DNA of 64,000 bases, from assembly GCA_964057225.1 (NCBI GenBank), contig OZ059894.1, forward strand, positions 8,442,131 through 8,506,130, read 5' to 3'. This document shows positions 1 to 12,689 of the stretch, one piece after another. The notes beneath the pieces are model-generated. The model was not told the origin of the DNA. It saw only the letters and a list, made by a program, of their open reading frames with translations, and did not search any database. This DNA is from Auanema rhodensis. Its lineage: Eukaryota; Nematoda; Chromadorea; Rhabditida; Rhabditidae. Position numbers and translations under genes: made by a program. The first letter of the stretch is position 1. Each line of letters opens with the position of its first letter.

Positions 1-391
1 TTTTTATTATTATAGTTAAAAAAATATTTATTCTAGATATTGGGTCAAAATAACTCAGTTACTAAATATATAGAATCCCTGAAAGAAAAGCAGATGATGA
101 CAAGATTTAGCTACGGATTGTACTACACAAAATAAAAATTTAAACTAATAAACAACTCATTCAAAAACTAGAAATTTCTTTTTCGCCAGCACTATGTATT
201 CAGAATTCGTCTGTGAAGCTAATAGTGTCATCAACGTTAGCTTATTTACTATGAACATATATTAATAGCTCCTAGGAGAAAGAGACTAAACTCATATTTC
301 ATTTCATTCTTGGATATCTAATGTTTTTTTTTTTCACTAAAGGATATATTGAATATAAAAAATATATAGAAAAAAGAATACAGCTTAGATC
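1..391. other. left edge, 3' flank of the Ser-rich gene, no clear gene
   Basis: AT-rich sequence between the window edge and the stop of the minus-strand Ser-rich exon. On the minus strand a good donor (AAAAA|GTAAGATC, near 391) overlaps the stop codon, so the gene could have a further small 3' exon here. No domain-bearing frame is seen. Confidence 0.4.
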
Positions 392-981
392 TTACTTTTT
401 ACATAATTCGCCGATACTTGAATCTTTGGAACAATCTGATAAATTCTTTAACGATATTGAAGATGACGATGTGGTAGGCTCAGTGAGCGTAGGAGATCCC
501 TTGGGTGGAGAAGCATCAAGATTAAGCAAAATGTCGTTGAGCATACTATTGGATGAGGAAATAGATTTTGATGGCTTGTGTGAACGTCTTCTTGAAAAAT
601 TCTTCTGTCTTCCTCTGATTTGATTATGTAGTTGATGTGGAAAAGTTTTGGCGTTGTTATTCTTATCTCGAACAGAATTCGTGCAGGATGATGATGATGT
701 TGTAGGAGGTGTTAGTTGAGATAGAGAGGAATTCCCCAAGTTAAGGCTAGTAGAAAGCAGGCTTGACGAGCTGGGTGATATCTTTGACGTTCGGTTTTCA
801 AGGTAAGTTTTCTTAGGCGAAGGTTGTTTTGGCAATGACGTTGCCTTGCAGGATAGATCTGAGTCGGACAGACCGGAAGACGAAAGAGTGCTGAGGATCG
901 ACAACTGCTGAACGACTTCGCTCGATTGGTCTCGAATCCAGGAAGAAAACATTAGAGCACGGTCATTGGATGGAAAATCAT
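392..981 (-). CDS. Ser-rich protein, terminal exon (5' exons not resolved)
   Basis: The minus-strand exon begins after the acceptor AAATTCCAG at 982 and reads about 195 codons to TAA at 394-392. The first Met is at 952, but the frame is open through ten codons upstream (DDFPSNDRAL before MFSSWIRDQSSEVVQQL). The exon therefore probably continues from an upstream exon and the ATG is internal. The N-terminal 35 residues look like a folded helical segment. The rest is low complexity: long Ser runs, basic patches such as SRRRSHKPSK, and acidic or hydrophobic stretches, typical of a disordered tail. I do not recognise the family. Upstream exons may lie at 1.2-1.7 kb but I could not join them in frame. 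A plus-strand 100-codon ORF across the same bases is treated as a shadow. Confidence 0.45.
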
Positions 982-1697
982 CTGGAATTTCAGTTTGAAA
1001 TGTAACTTATCCACAAAAAATTAAAAACGTTTACTAAAATGTTGAATTAATTCGAAGATTTCCAATAAAGAAAATAATGCAAATTTAGAACAAGAAATGC
1101 TGTTAGGTTGGAGTAGATAAGTTCAGTTCAGAAATTAAACAAAACGAAAAATGTATTTTATACATAGAATTAGCTACAAATTTAAAATAAGAAATATCAA
1201 ATACAAAATGAAAATTTGACTAAATATACCGATGAGATGGTATAAATTCCTAGTTCAAGCTAGATGATCCGATCAGGTAGCAAAATCAGAGAATTATAGG
1301 AGATTTCTTCATAAAGCTAATGGATAGATAAGATGTGGTTGGTGCATGTTGACACAGCTCATCTGGCCGTGTGATGATAATGAGAATTGATTTATAATCT
1401 TTACGTATTTCTAATATTTGAAACAGAATAGAATAACAATTTTTAATTTCTGTGCTAATTTCTGAACAGGTAAAAGATAATATACACAATAGATAAGGCT
1501 GATTAAGAGAGACAGATTTGGAAATATAAATTAGTTCTAAGATTTGCTGCGGTTCCCACATAGACAACAAGCTCTCTCGACCGTTGGCTTAAAAGCTTGG
1601 GCACCTTTAGAAAGCCGGGGCACCTCTCGTCATCGTCCACCAACGTCGTGTTGAGATGTCATAATTGCCCTCCGGGTGGGCCATATCTTAGACACTG

Positions 1698-1860
1698 CAA
1701 CAGAGAGAAAATGAAAAAGATGGAAAGAAAGATAGAGAGAGGTACAGAGAGATATAAATGAATAAATGAACAGAAAGAGAGAGGAAGAGATAGAAAGAAA
1801 AGAAGATTAGAAAAAGAAAGATTTAGATAAAATTCGAAAGAGAGAGTTTGTACATAGATG
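1698..1860. repeat. GA-rich (polypurine) tract
   Basis: The plus strand reads as imperfect GAGA, GAAA and AGAGAG runs for about 160 bases. On the minus strand this is a long polypyrimidine run ending in a TTGCAG acceptor, so it may act as a splice tract as well as simple repeat. Confidence 0.6.
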
Positions 1861-2091
1861 AGCTAACCAGTATGAATACGAGGTGCCTTTCATATATTCT
1901 CTCACTCTCTCAATGTAAAAGTTAAAACTAGATGGATGTAACAGATTTATTAAAGTGATAAGTAAATATGACGTCATGAACCTCAAATAGTTTAGTTCCT
2001 TAATGACGCATCAGAATTATGAAAAAAGATGAATAATAATCCATATGCAGTATAAATCAACTAATTGTGTTGGTATCAGACTGTGTTTCGG

Positions 2092-2099
2092 TATATAAA
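2092..2099 (+). promoter_or_regulatory. TATA box for the secreted orphan gene
   Basis: TATATAAA lies about 130 bases upstream of the ATG at 2228, with no acceptor immediately before that ATG. A TATA-driven transcript with a short 5' UTR is the simple reading. Confidence 0.5.
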
Positions 2100-2227
2100 T
2101 GGGTTTAGTCATTCATCCAATCTGTAGTTTCTATGAAATTCAGTTTTTAATTTTCACATTTGATATACATATTGTATCTTGAGTTTGCTTTACTTTTACT
2201 TAATTTTTAACATTTACGTATGTAGTA

Positions 2228-3396
2228 ATGAAGCTGTTCGTTCTTCTTCCTTGTCTCCTGTATGTGTTGATTCATCATGTTGGAGCCCAATGCAAAATTA
2301 CGCCTGCAGCAATGAAAAAAATATTTCCATATGCCGGACCAGTGAAAGTTGAAAAGGCAAGTAAATCTTATATCCAATTTAGCAATTTGATGTAATAAAA
2401 AAATTGTTTTCTTTATTTTTAGTTTACTACAAAATTAAATAAAATGAAAACGGTGGAGAAGAGAATAGAAAATATAGATTCTTGGTCAAAAGAGAATGAG
2501 GTGAGTTCTGGTTTTTATTTAAAAAAAACAACAATAAAGCCATTGTTTACTCATTCATCTTTCTCTATATGTTATAATAAAATTATTTTATACTATAGAG
2601 GAGATGATCTGAGTTCAAATAGTTGGCAGAACTGTCCTGAATAATAAAGCGAAAAGTTGGAAAATGAAATTAAGTACCCATAAATTTTATGTGAATTTTA
2701 AACATTACGTGAAACAAGTTAAAATGTTTCTCAAAATATAATTGGCTTTTCGATTTTTAAAGAAAAAAGTTTTTCTTAACTCATTCACTTTTTGGAGAAA
2801 TAGCTTGTAAATAACAATTTTGACAAAAAGCCTTCTGAATTCAAACAATGGTATTTAGGAAAATAGTTATGTATGCATATAAACTAGATCAATGATTAAC
2901 ACACCCATTTAACTTATTTAATGTATTTCAGTTCAAAACACCTGTGAAAGTTGATTCAGCAAAACCATACACGAAAAAAGGATTTAGTGGCGATGTTGCT
3001 AAGAAGTTTATGAAACATCGTGAAGCTGTTACTCTACTTCTTGCCCTGGCTGCTGAAACTCTGAAAAAATCCAGCATTCTCACGGCAAAAGAATGCGATG
3101 AAGTACTACAAGCCTGAAAATAAACTTTTATATAAAAAAAAGTATTTTTTCAGATGAAAGCAAATTTCTGTAAATTCGACAAGAAGTATAAAAATGAACA
3201 TCTATTGGCTATGAAGGATTTTATGGAGAGTGTACGTGATTTCAAAATTATTTATTAATCAAAATATATTTATATTTAGTTTCCTGATAAAAAAGCCAAG
3301 CAGGTTCAGAAGACGTTTGATGATGTTTTAGTTAAAATTAAAGCTATGAAAAATTCAACAGCTGCAGATTTGGCTTATGTCTTTCCAAAAAACTGA
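2228..3396 (+). CDS. secreted helical protein, orphan, 190 aa
   Basis: Five exons join in phase 0 throughout: 2228-2356, 2423-2500, 2932-3102, 3154-3231, 3280-3396. The start ATG opens a classical signal peptide (MKLFVLLPCLLYVLIHHVGA, residues 1-20) with likely cleavage before QCKIT. The mature part is Lys-rich, predicted mostly helical, has only three Cys (QCK, KECDE, NFCKF) and no membrane segment, so it should be exported. Exon 1 ends AAG followed by GCAAGT. The only frame-preserving splice uses this GC donor; the nearby GTAAAT would bring in a stop. Helical secreted nematode families (fatty-acid/retinol-binding, DUF148-like) have a similar general build, but I see no diagnostic motif and assign no function. 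Confidence 0.8.
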
Positions 3397-4551
3397 CTTC
3401 TCACTAAATCAAGGAGTAGACAAATTGATTTCTGTCTATTTGTGATAAAACCGTTTATCTTTCAATCAGTTAAAGATGATAATTATTTGTTATTTGTTAT
3501 TTCATTCAAAACCTAATTCAAATACATATGTATGTATGTACATAAACTTTGAAAAAGTGTATACAACAAAAAGAATATCTAATCAATGTAGTATATTCAT
3601 TTCTCTTCATGTTTTCAAAAGGCCATGCGGTTCTAACATTTTTTGATAAACTCTCCCTTGTGCCCATGTGACATCAGGTTCAAATATTCAAATTTCATTT
3701 TAATAACAATATCGGAAACTAAATATTAAATCCTTTGGTGTGACTTCGTTTTTTTATAATTTTTTTCAATCAAACATTTCTGAAAATCTGTTAATATAAC
3801 AGTATTATCAATCATATTATTATATGCTGTTCAATATTTTACAGATGATTGTCAGAATTGTAAGATATTTCTTCATCTATACTCGTTCTTTGGGATAATT
3901 AGCTATGTGCTATAGTATTTTTATATTTGAATTATTTCTGTGAAATATTTTTTTATGTAAACTATAACTTGTATAATCAGTTATAGTTTATAACTAACTA
4001 GTCATTTGTCTATGTATATAGCAACACATTCATGTATTCATATCAATCAAAGAAAAAAAACTTGATTTATATAAGTACATATTGTAAATACATGTATATA
4101 AACATAATAAGACCATAATATACTTTTTATATTTTCTATATTTATAGTTAGCATAGTTTCAAATATATATTTTTTCGAAAGGGTTATCCCGAAATAATTT
4201 CTAATTTGTTCCAATGATATTTGTAATTTAAAATATTTTAAGTTACTAGTTTAAGATTAATAAAAAAAACTTAAGAATCATTACTATTCCATATAATTTC
4301 AGTTTCTCGTGCTCTATGAAAATTGCAAGTTACCGTATCAAATGAACATATGCTTTTCCTTATCATAACTAGTTATTCATACTCAATAATCTGATTATTT
4401 CGAACAGTAAAATAATTTTAATGTTCTGACATCAGTTCAACTGTTTAACTGAGAAAATTACTTATTCTCTTGCAGATACATATAACATTGTTAAACTTTT
4501 GTTGTTGTCACATCTTTGGTAATTTTACCTAGCTGGACAGTTGGAAAGACA
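3397..4551. other. intergenic spacer, no gene seen
   Basis: AT-rich sequence between the secreted orphan and the transporter. No frame with splice support is seen. A TTACCTAG acceptor lies just before the transporter ATG. Confidence 0.6.
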
Positions 4552-6717
4552 ATGTTTGAGGATAAATACCGTTATGTTCTACTTGTCGTAGGATTTCTCT
4601 GTTTAACATCTATGGCCTCAAATTATGTTATTATGAATTTCACATTTATTTGTATGAAAGATGATATAACGGAAATCATACACGATAATAATCAGGTAAG
4701 CATAATCTACATTTAGTATAAAACAACTTAGTGAATTAGTATAACAATAACAATAAAAAGGAAAGATGAACGTAATTTTTAGACGGAAATCATCAGAAAA
4801 TTTGATTATACACCTACAGAGAAGAGTATGATTGTTTGGGCAGTTGCTATCGGAACCATAATTGGTACTACGCCAGTGAACTGGTGTTATATCAAATACG
4901 GAGCTAGGTTAGAACTAGAACAAAACACGAAGAATTGTTGAATTAATAAAAATTTTCAAATTCAGATGGCCATTCTTTATCGCTGGGGTATGTTCAATTA
5001 TATCTACAGCTTTTATGCCTCTGGCTGCTGAGCTAGGTCTATACTATCTTCTGTTTTGTCGTTTTGTACAGGTGAATGCAGTGCACATATATATAATACT
5101 TAGCTGTTTTATGTTAAGGGATTAGCTTATTCTGCTGATTTTGCAGCCATCGGTATTATTTGCGTTCGATGGGCCCCTATAGGTCAAACTGCTTTCTTCA
5201 TAGCCGTTCTCACTACATTTACAACAGCTGCACCTAGTTTGACTAATCCAATAGCTGGATGGGTAAGTTTTTTTTCTAAAAATTAAACATTCAAATGTAT
5301 ATATAAATATACATGTATAGTTATGTGAAAGCTCATTGGGTTGGAGATATGGATTCTATACACACGCTGCCTTTGGTGTTCTTGTATTTGGTTTATGGAT
5401 TTTGTTATACACTGATGATCCGCAAACACATCCATACATATCGCCCAAGGAACTAGAATGGATTCAAAAGGATAAGTCTCAAGCTCACATTGAGAGAGAT
5501 AGTTTCTGTCCGTTCTGGGTAATTCTTAATCAAATTCACATAAAAATTATAAAATATTTAGGAAATTATCAAAAATAAAGTTATATTGATAATCTGGGCA
5601 AATGCATTTGTGGAAATGGTTGGCGTTACTTTACTTCTAACATATGCTCCAATCTATTTTCATTCTGTTCTGGGATATAGCGTCACAACTACAGGTTCAA
5701 TAATATTTTAATCAGATTAGCATAATATGTTGCAAATGGAGATGAATCGATTTCAAACAATTAACACGTGTTATTTAAAAATTTTCAATCCTGATGAGCG
5801 GTTGCATTTAATTTAGAAATTAATAGTTCAAACATTAATTTACTTTCTTCCAGGATTATTGGTATCCGCTACAGCAGCAATTCATGCTCCTATTAAAATA
5901 TTTTTTGGAGCAATCAGCGATGCAGCAAAGTAAGTATTTTTCTAAAATAAAATAAAAACAGAATATGAAAATCTTCAGCTGTATATCAGAAAAATTAAAA
6001 ATGGTTGTGTTTAATACAATTGCTGTTGGAGTATGTGGACTGGTATGCATATTATTAGGTAATGATATAGCAAATACGAAACAAAATTAAATAATATTAT
6101 AGGTATTATACCAATTCCAATAGTATCTGTTGTTGGCTTTGCTGCTGTATTCTCATGCATGTCTTTAAATCCAGGAGGATTTTATAAATGTGCTTCCTTA
6201 ACAGCAAGGTAATTAAAAAAAAGTTAAAACTTATTAGATTTTGATTTAAATATCTTAAAACATATTATTTGGTTTTTATGAATTAACATGATAGAATAGA
6301 TTGTAAAAATAATAAGTAATACTAATAATATTTTCAGACAATACGCTCATTTCGTCTTAGCAATGATTCAGTTTATGAAGTGCTTGGCTCTATTCGTAGC
6401 ACCATCAATGGTTGCTATTTTCGTATCTGATGAATCGGATTTCTATCAGTGGCGATATGTTTTCTTCACTATGGCTGCCCTTCTGTTGATTGTTAGTTAT
6501 CATATTTTGCATAATTTGTCATGAAATACTTTAGGCAAATGCCTTATTTTACACTATCGTTACGGACAAGCCTGCAGCATTTACTCTCATAACTCGAGAA
6601 TCCGTAGAAAAAGAGCGAAGTGCCTCATGTCTTAAAGGTAAACATTGCTTTTAAGTGTCTAATACAATTATTCATTTCTTATATATTTCAGAAAATAATA
6701 ATAATTTGTCAGCATAA
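4552..6717 (+). CDS. major facilitator transporter, SLC17 (sialin/phosphate cotransporter)-like
   Basis: Twelve exons join in frame to 464 residues: 4552-4695, 4783-4907, 4966-5071, 5119-5262, 5321-5518, 5562-5694, 5854-5929, 5979-6058, 6103-6208, 6338-6491, 6535-6637, 6692-6717. The protein has about 12 hydrophobic helices starting at residue 8 (YVLLVVGFLCLTSMASNYVI). The loop after TM6 carries DDPQTHPYISPKELEWIQ, the D-x-P-x-x-H-P-x-I-S-x-x-E pattern characteristic of SLC17 proteins. GAISDAAN in the second half fits the conserved G-x-x-SD loop. It is expected in the plasma or an organelle membrane, moving organic anions or phosphate with Na+ or H+; the substrate cannot be told. The start is the first ATG after an acceptor, consistent with trans-splicing. 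The length matches the family (about 450-500). Confidence 0.88.
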
Positions 6718-7728
6718 AATCAGTATGGTATGGATATTTTGTACACAAATTATAAAAAAGTCAAGATATATAGTATATATATATATATATTTATACATAC
6801 ATACATAGATTTTTATACAAATAGCATTACAGATATTTATTCTTCTATTATTCATACAAATTTTGAAGTTTATTTCTAGAATAATACTGTATATTATATG
6901 ATTTTACGAAGTCATCAACATGAAGCTTTATTCATTCAAAAAAAATGTTTAACAACCAGAAGAAAAAGTTATGTTTAATAGAAAATTTTTTAATAATTGT
7001 TACAATAATGTTTGATGATCAAAAGAAACTACTCGGAAAATATAAATGATTTAAATTATAATTAAAAACAATAAAAGAAAAGATTAAAAAACAAAGAAGA
7101 TAAGCCAATGGCTGATTTCAAAACTAGAAAAGTGAAACTTAGTATTTTATTTAAAAAAAATGTAGAAAAGTAAGTATCTTGAAGATGCTGGAATGATTGA
7201 AATGACATTATTGACTCAAAATCTACGATCTTCTCTCATAAACAATGCTATTTCTAAACGGTTTACTAATTTTTGTTATGAAATCAGTACTTTTCATGGA
7301 AGAGCTAGTGAGAGATGTCGTCAACAAAGAGTCATTATAGATACTCGTAAATGACATTCAAAAGTCGAAGAAAAAAAGTTTTAAGTTTAATTGTGAAAAC
7401 TTAATGGCATGGATAAAACTTTTTTTGTTTATCAACGTTTTTCTTGTCTTAAATGTTAGTTCATAAATAAAAATTAGTGACGTAAAATGAAAAGCTAGAA
7501 GATGAGACATGGGTTAAATATAGAACGAAATAGAATAAATTGATAATGAAGACATTCGGAGATTACCGGAGAAACACAAAGCAAGTGTCACCGGCTGATA
7601 ACTCTTGTAATGATGAATTCATGGCAATATTTCAATGAATAATATAATATATAAGCTAATGCAATCTTAAGATCTGAAATTTAACAAATAGAATTGATAA
7701 TCCGTAAACTAAGTAGAGGATATCGGCT
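6718..7728. other. intergenic spacer between convergent genes
   Basis: AT-rich with a (TA)n run near 6770-6806 and no supported coding frame. It holds the 3' flanks of the plus-strand transporter and the minus-strand hemopexin gene. Confidence 0.6.
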
Positions 7729-9018
7729 TTAAGAACCGATGCATCCAATAAACTCATTTAGTTTCAATGGATATTCTTGTACAACACGGAGTTTCTTAGT
7801 ATTGTATACCTAGAAAGATATTATGATATGTCGTGATAACAAATTTTAATTTACTTTAAGTGTGTTGGATTTGGTATACATGAGGACTGTATTTCCACCG
7901 CCATTGTAGACAACTCCTAATAGATCTCTGGGCAAGTTGGGGAAGTATCTGAAAGTTTGTGATTATACTTGATCTGTATATACAAACGGCTGCTTACTTC
8001 TTGCTTTGACCAGTAAAAGTGGCCATATTCCAGAAAGCATCATAGAGAATGAAGTTTTCACCATCAAGAAGAACTTGATTTCCATCTGTCCATTCAAAAG
8101 CAGTTGTGGGAGTGATTGTAATGTTGCGAGGTAACTCTTGTGGAGTATTGCGAGCAAGCTGCAAGTTGAAAGTAAGTTTGATATTGGTGCGCTAATAAAT
8201 TAATTAAAAAGAATATACTTGAAATCTCTTGTATTTTCTGTTCCATCTGAAACGATAAGCTGTCCTATGAGAAATCAGAATTGTGACACCGGAGCGACTG
8301 TTGGTTAAAGCTGCAGTCACAGTACGTGGACCTCCAGGGAACAATTCTGTGATGAGGAAAGACGACTAAAATTTGAAAAAAATTATTTAGAGAGAGAATG
8401 AATACTGTACCTTCTGTTGGAGACCATCTTCATGCCAGGTTTGGTAGACTTTTTCTCTCGCGAATGCGTAAGTTCTGCCATTGTAACCTATATATTAGAA
8501 ATACACAAAGTTATTGTTAAACAACTATATTATCTTGCCTCTAGTAACAGCATCAAGTTTGTTTGGACAAACATCAACAGATAAAGCCTTGGCTGGCCTA
8601 TTAACCTTAACTGTTTCTACTGGACGTCGAACTGCGTGTGTAATTCTCCAAGGTGCTAACAGAATATCTCTTTTAGACTTTTTTGCTTAATAAAAATTTG
8701 TTGAAAGCAAGATATAAATGTGAAAAAACCTCTGCGTACTCGATGCCGGGTGATCGCCTTTCCCTGAGGACTTATACCATGTTCACGAATTAAGCTCCAT
8801 TTCTTTTCTTGTGTTAAACTTGGGAGAGGCTCTGCTTTATCGGACCATTCCTAACAATTGTTTAAATATAAACTCATTAAGCTGATCAAAACTACCTCTG
8901 GATATGGAAGATCCTCTTCGCTATCTTCCACTTTTTGTTGAGATCTATGCATGTTGGTATGAATTGAGGCAGCATAGCTAAATCCAACAAGAAGCAAAAG
9001 TAAAAGCGGCTTTCTCAT
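7729..9018 (-). CDS. secreted protein with a single hemopexin-like propeller
   Basis: Eight exons join to 316 residues: 9018-8896, 8850-8730, 8685-8539, 8487-8411, 8365-8219, 8158-7998, 7948-7855, 7809-7729. The start ATG follows TTTGTATTTCAG directly, a probable spliced-leader site. Residues 1-17 are a signal peptide (MRKPLLLLLLVGFSYAA). A basic pro-region ending RVRR...KSKR (about 78-87) offers furin-type sites. From C121 the sequence reads CPNKLDAVTRGYNGRTYAFA and then blade-like repeats (FLITELFPGGP, DGENFILYDAFW, VVYNGGGNTVLMY). The only other Cys of the domain is C313, giving the 192-residue Cys-to-Cys span typical of a four-bladed hemopexin domain closed by one disulfide. There is no metalloprotease domain, so this is not an MMP. 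Function is probably extracellular binding (inference). Intron 3 has a GC donor (AGAG|GCAAGA). Confidence 0.8.
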
Positions 9019-12000
9019 CTGAAATACAAAGTTTAAAAACTTTCTGATTTTCCATTTTTTGACATAAGAAGACGAAACATTCCGAAACATTTCTATACGT
9101 TTAAGACAAACTTCTGATTATAAAAAGAATTCTAATAGTAGTCAAAGTATGAGAAGAATAGATTTTTATGACAAAACATATAAGACGGTGAGAAAAATTT
9201 GAGACAAGAAGATCTAACAACGTCTACTGTTTAGTCCCTTTTCTTAAGTTATAACTATTCTGACTCATCTTATAGTCAAGTTACTATGAATAGAATATAA
9301 ATCCAATTGTAATATTCATATTATTTCTATAGCAATTCAGGTGTACCTTGTTTTTCAATTCAAGGTTTCTAAGTTATATATCTAATTAGTAAGTTTCGGT
9401 TCGAGCTCAAAAACTAAGTTCAAGCAGCTTTTTTATCAGTTTTTAAGCTGATGATAAATATAAAATTTACTACATTATTCATTATTCCCTTTGAACAATT
9501 AAAGCAAATTAATTGTTCAGTCGTATGTTCAATTAATCGGAAGCGTCAAATCTCAAAGTCGTCGTGTCATACAAAAGAAACTCTTAAGACAATGAGTGAG
9601 TGATGAGGGACACTGAAAGCAAATTATTTGTTTTTCATAAGAGATGAATGCAAATCAAGGTACAATATGAGACATCGAATGGAGATAGAGACGAAGACTA
9701 TTACAGAAGATGCACACGTTGAACAAAGACAATACGATGCCGACAAGCGAAAAGAAGATACGTACGGTCTCATCAGACACGAACGGTAAAGACGACAGCA
9801 TCTAGAGAAGTGATGACAACACTTCTGTACAAGTGCACAAGGGCTTGCATGACCATTTGAACTTTGAAAAGAATTCAATTCGTACATTTCAAAATTCATG
9901 AGATCTGAATAAAATTTTTTTTTGTAAACGACGATGATGATTATAAGATCACGGTCAAGGAAATGGGGACGGTGATATTGTATCAAATGAATAGATATTC
10001 AGAATCATCAAACTCTTAGAATGAATTCAATTTGAATATAGGCAAGAAATCAAAAAAACCTGAGTCAGATTCATGTTAGCTTTGGATGAATCAGAATTTT
10101 TATGAATTTTAGTCAGAAATTTTGAAAACGGTCTTATCTCTGTTTGAAAAAAGGCGTAAGAGTTAGGATATATTTTCAAGTTTACTTGAAATTTAAAGAT
10201 TTTAGCAGCAAAATAGAGATATAAGAGTTCACTTTTTTTGATAATTAATAATATTTGTTATATAAATTATATACAATATATAATATAATAGAAACAAAGA
10301 CATTTCAAGATGAAAAGTGTCCGATCATATTTACATACGGTAGACACGCAACTTGCATACATAGTATGTTCAGCACTCTTAATGAGCCCAAAGGGTAGTT
10401 TTGATTCGCACATTTCGGAAACAGAGCATAGCTAATCTGATGAATAAGCAGATGAAACATGAACATAATGAATATGATGCTTCATGGAAAAGGCGATTAA
10501 GAGATTTTGGTAGTAGTTGAGACTTAAATCTTATTATCACTGTCTAGGCTACAGGCACTTGCTCATTTTATCAGTTTGAAAGTAATTGAAAGTAAAGATT
10601 TCAAAAAATAAATAGAGAGCTGATCCAATCTTGATATTCGGGCTTAAAATAAATTGTTAAAAGCTACTTGTATTTGATGTTTTAACTCATCGTGCAATTT
10701 CTGTATGGGTGGCCGACAACTTGTCATTGAGAGGAAACTTGAAAAACGGATCTGCAGTGCACTTTGAGAGAAGAAAAGTTGTAAGATGTCAGCTTATTCG
10801 TTACTACCTAGCACAGCTGGTAGAGAATATCAGTCTTGATAACGAACTTGACTAAATTCAATAACGAGAGTGCTCGGTAAATATACCAAAAAAGACGTCA
10901 ATATCTGATAGAATTAAAATGAAAGTTTAACTAAAATGAAGGAAATAGTGATGAACATTGTATAGAAATAATTTAGCATTATCGTTAAATTTTCAAGAAT
11001 TTATCTTACGTATTATGGCTTCTGTTGCTGCTGATTTGATTAAAGATAATACGAGGAGTTGAAAAGTTGGAATTAAAGATAAGAATTAATGCTTTATACT
11101 GCAATATTGTATCTCACATTATACAAAAGGATGTAACTAATATTATCAAACATAAAAACATAAAAGTTGAAACTTGAACAGCCTTATGCTATATGTTTTT
11201 CATGATTTACGGAAAGAAAATTTTGAAAACGTTAACGACTACACCAAGTCTCTTGCTACAATGAAAGCCAATTTGTGAAAATGAAGTTGTAAAAGTTAAT
11301 CTACAATAATCTTGAAAATACTCAAAACTATTAATTTCAAACATCAACTCCGACTTTTGAGTATGAGAACTATTCCTAATCTGAATGAACAATCTTAATC
11401 CCAGAGTTAAAAAGGGTCATATAACATATTTTCAGTTTTGAGAAATAAATGTTTCGAGAATGAAGACGTTTTTCTCATAAACTTAGAAAGTTCAGAAATC
11501 ATTTCTAAACAAAACTTTTAACTTATTTTCAGTTTCTCAATCTCTTAAAAAGGGAGCAATGAGTGAATATCACACTGTTAATAGTTCAAATGTAATTGAC
11601 TTGTTGTGAAAAAACGTAGACAAGGTGAAGAAAAATATTTCATAGAGGAGACACGCAATGTTTTAAAGTTGTATAAGTGTGTAAAGCCTTTTGTAAGTCA
11701 AGAGTTTGATAACTTTTCCAAGAGCAAGTTCAACAAGATAGTGTATTGGCTTTTAGCATTTGATGTGACTGTTTCTAATGTAAACTGAATAATCTTATTC
11801 TATAATTTAAACAAAAATGAACACTTTTCCAAATTGAGATTATTTTTGAGCATTTTTTAACTTTGATATAGATGTAGTTTTTATCAGATTTATGGGTGAG
11901 CCCTTCCTTTTAGATCTGATAAGACAATTCAACATCTAATTTTTTCAGCATATATTTCGAGGAGATGGAATATCAATCAAAGTGATTTTTCATTTTAGTA

Positions 12001-12689
12001 CTAATCAAAAATATGAAATCCATTGTGTTGCCGTTGAAAAGCTTAGAGATTTCCAGCTGATAAGAATATCATGCAAAAGAACGACCAATTTGTATTGAAA
12101 ATGGACCTACTAGACATACCGTAACTTATGAGTATTAGATAAAATAAATACAGAAATATATGCTATATATGATAAAGAAACTAGTCATCAAGTAGATCAT
12201 CAACAACATTCTAAATCAAAACTCCTAAATCATATTGAGCCATCTTATCATAAAAAACTTCCGTACAAGGATTAAAAAAACATTTTTATAGTCCATGACT
12301 CTAAGTTTCAGAATAATGATCCTAGCTAAACGTAATATTGATATCATTTGCTCTAAAATTTATGTAAAAAAAGTGTGATTGAATGATAAGAATGCAGAAA
12401 AATGCGTGATAAAAATAATAAAATATAACACGGGTAGAGGGAGGTCTGTAAACGAAAAAAAAGTGATTTAGGAGTATATATGAACAGATCAAATAAAGGT
12501 AAATTCAATCACAACTAAATTCCTACACTTGAAAACTGCAAAAAGTGAGAAAAAAAAACGTTCAAAAAAGATCAAACATAAAATATGTGAAAAAGAACGG
12601 AGAGAAAACCATTGACCGTTAAGATTTTTTTCGTCTCCCATATTTTAACAAAATACGAGAACGAAGACTCTATTGGATAGAAGCAGGAT
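9019..12689. other. long non-coding interval, first part
   Basis: AT-rich sequence upstream of the hemopexin gene. A minus-strand frame at 9986-9624 is long (120 codons) and Cys-rich but opens with TTG, lacks splice context and resembles nothing known. I see no supported gene. Confidence 0.5.

Larger units (their letters stand above)
982..2227. other. intergenic or intronic, with a coding-like patch and a GA tract
   Basis: This interval separates the Ser-rich exon from the secreted orphan gene. It holds a GC-richer patch at 1590-1694 that is open in several frames. A strong minus-strand acceptor (TCTGTTGCAG, ending at 1695) is preceded by a long pyrimidine tract, so this may be an upstream exon of the Ser-rich gene, but no reading frame joins cleanly. 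A minus-strand 94-codon ORF at 1286-1570 has no homology I recognise. Confidence 0.4.

Noticed and set aside
321-623. 100-codon plus ORF antisense to the Ser-rich exon
   Set aside because: Opens in a poly-T run and overlaps the better-supported minus frame.
9624-9986. 120-codon Cys-rich minus ORF
   Set aside because: Opens with TTG, no splice signals or poly(A) signal, no domain, ordinary AT-rich composition.
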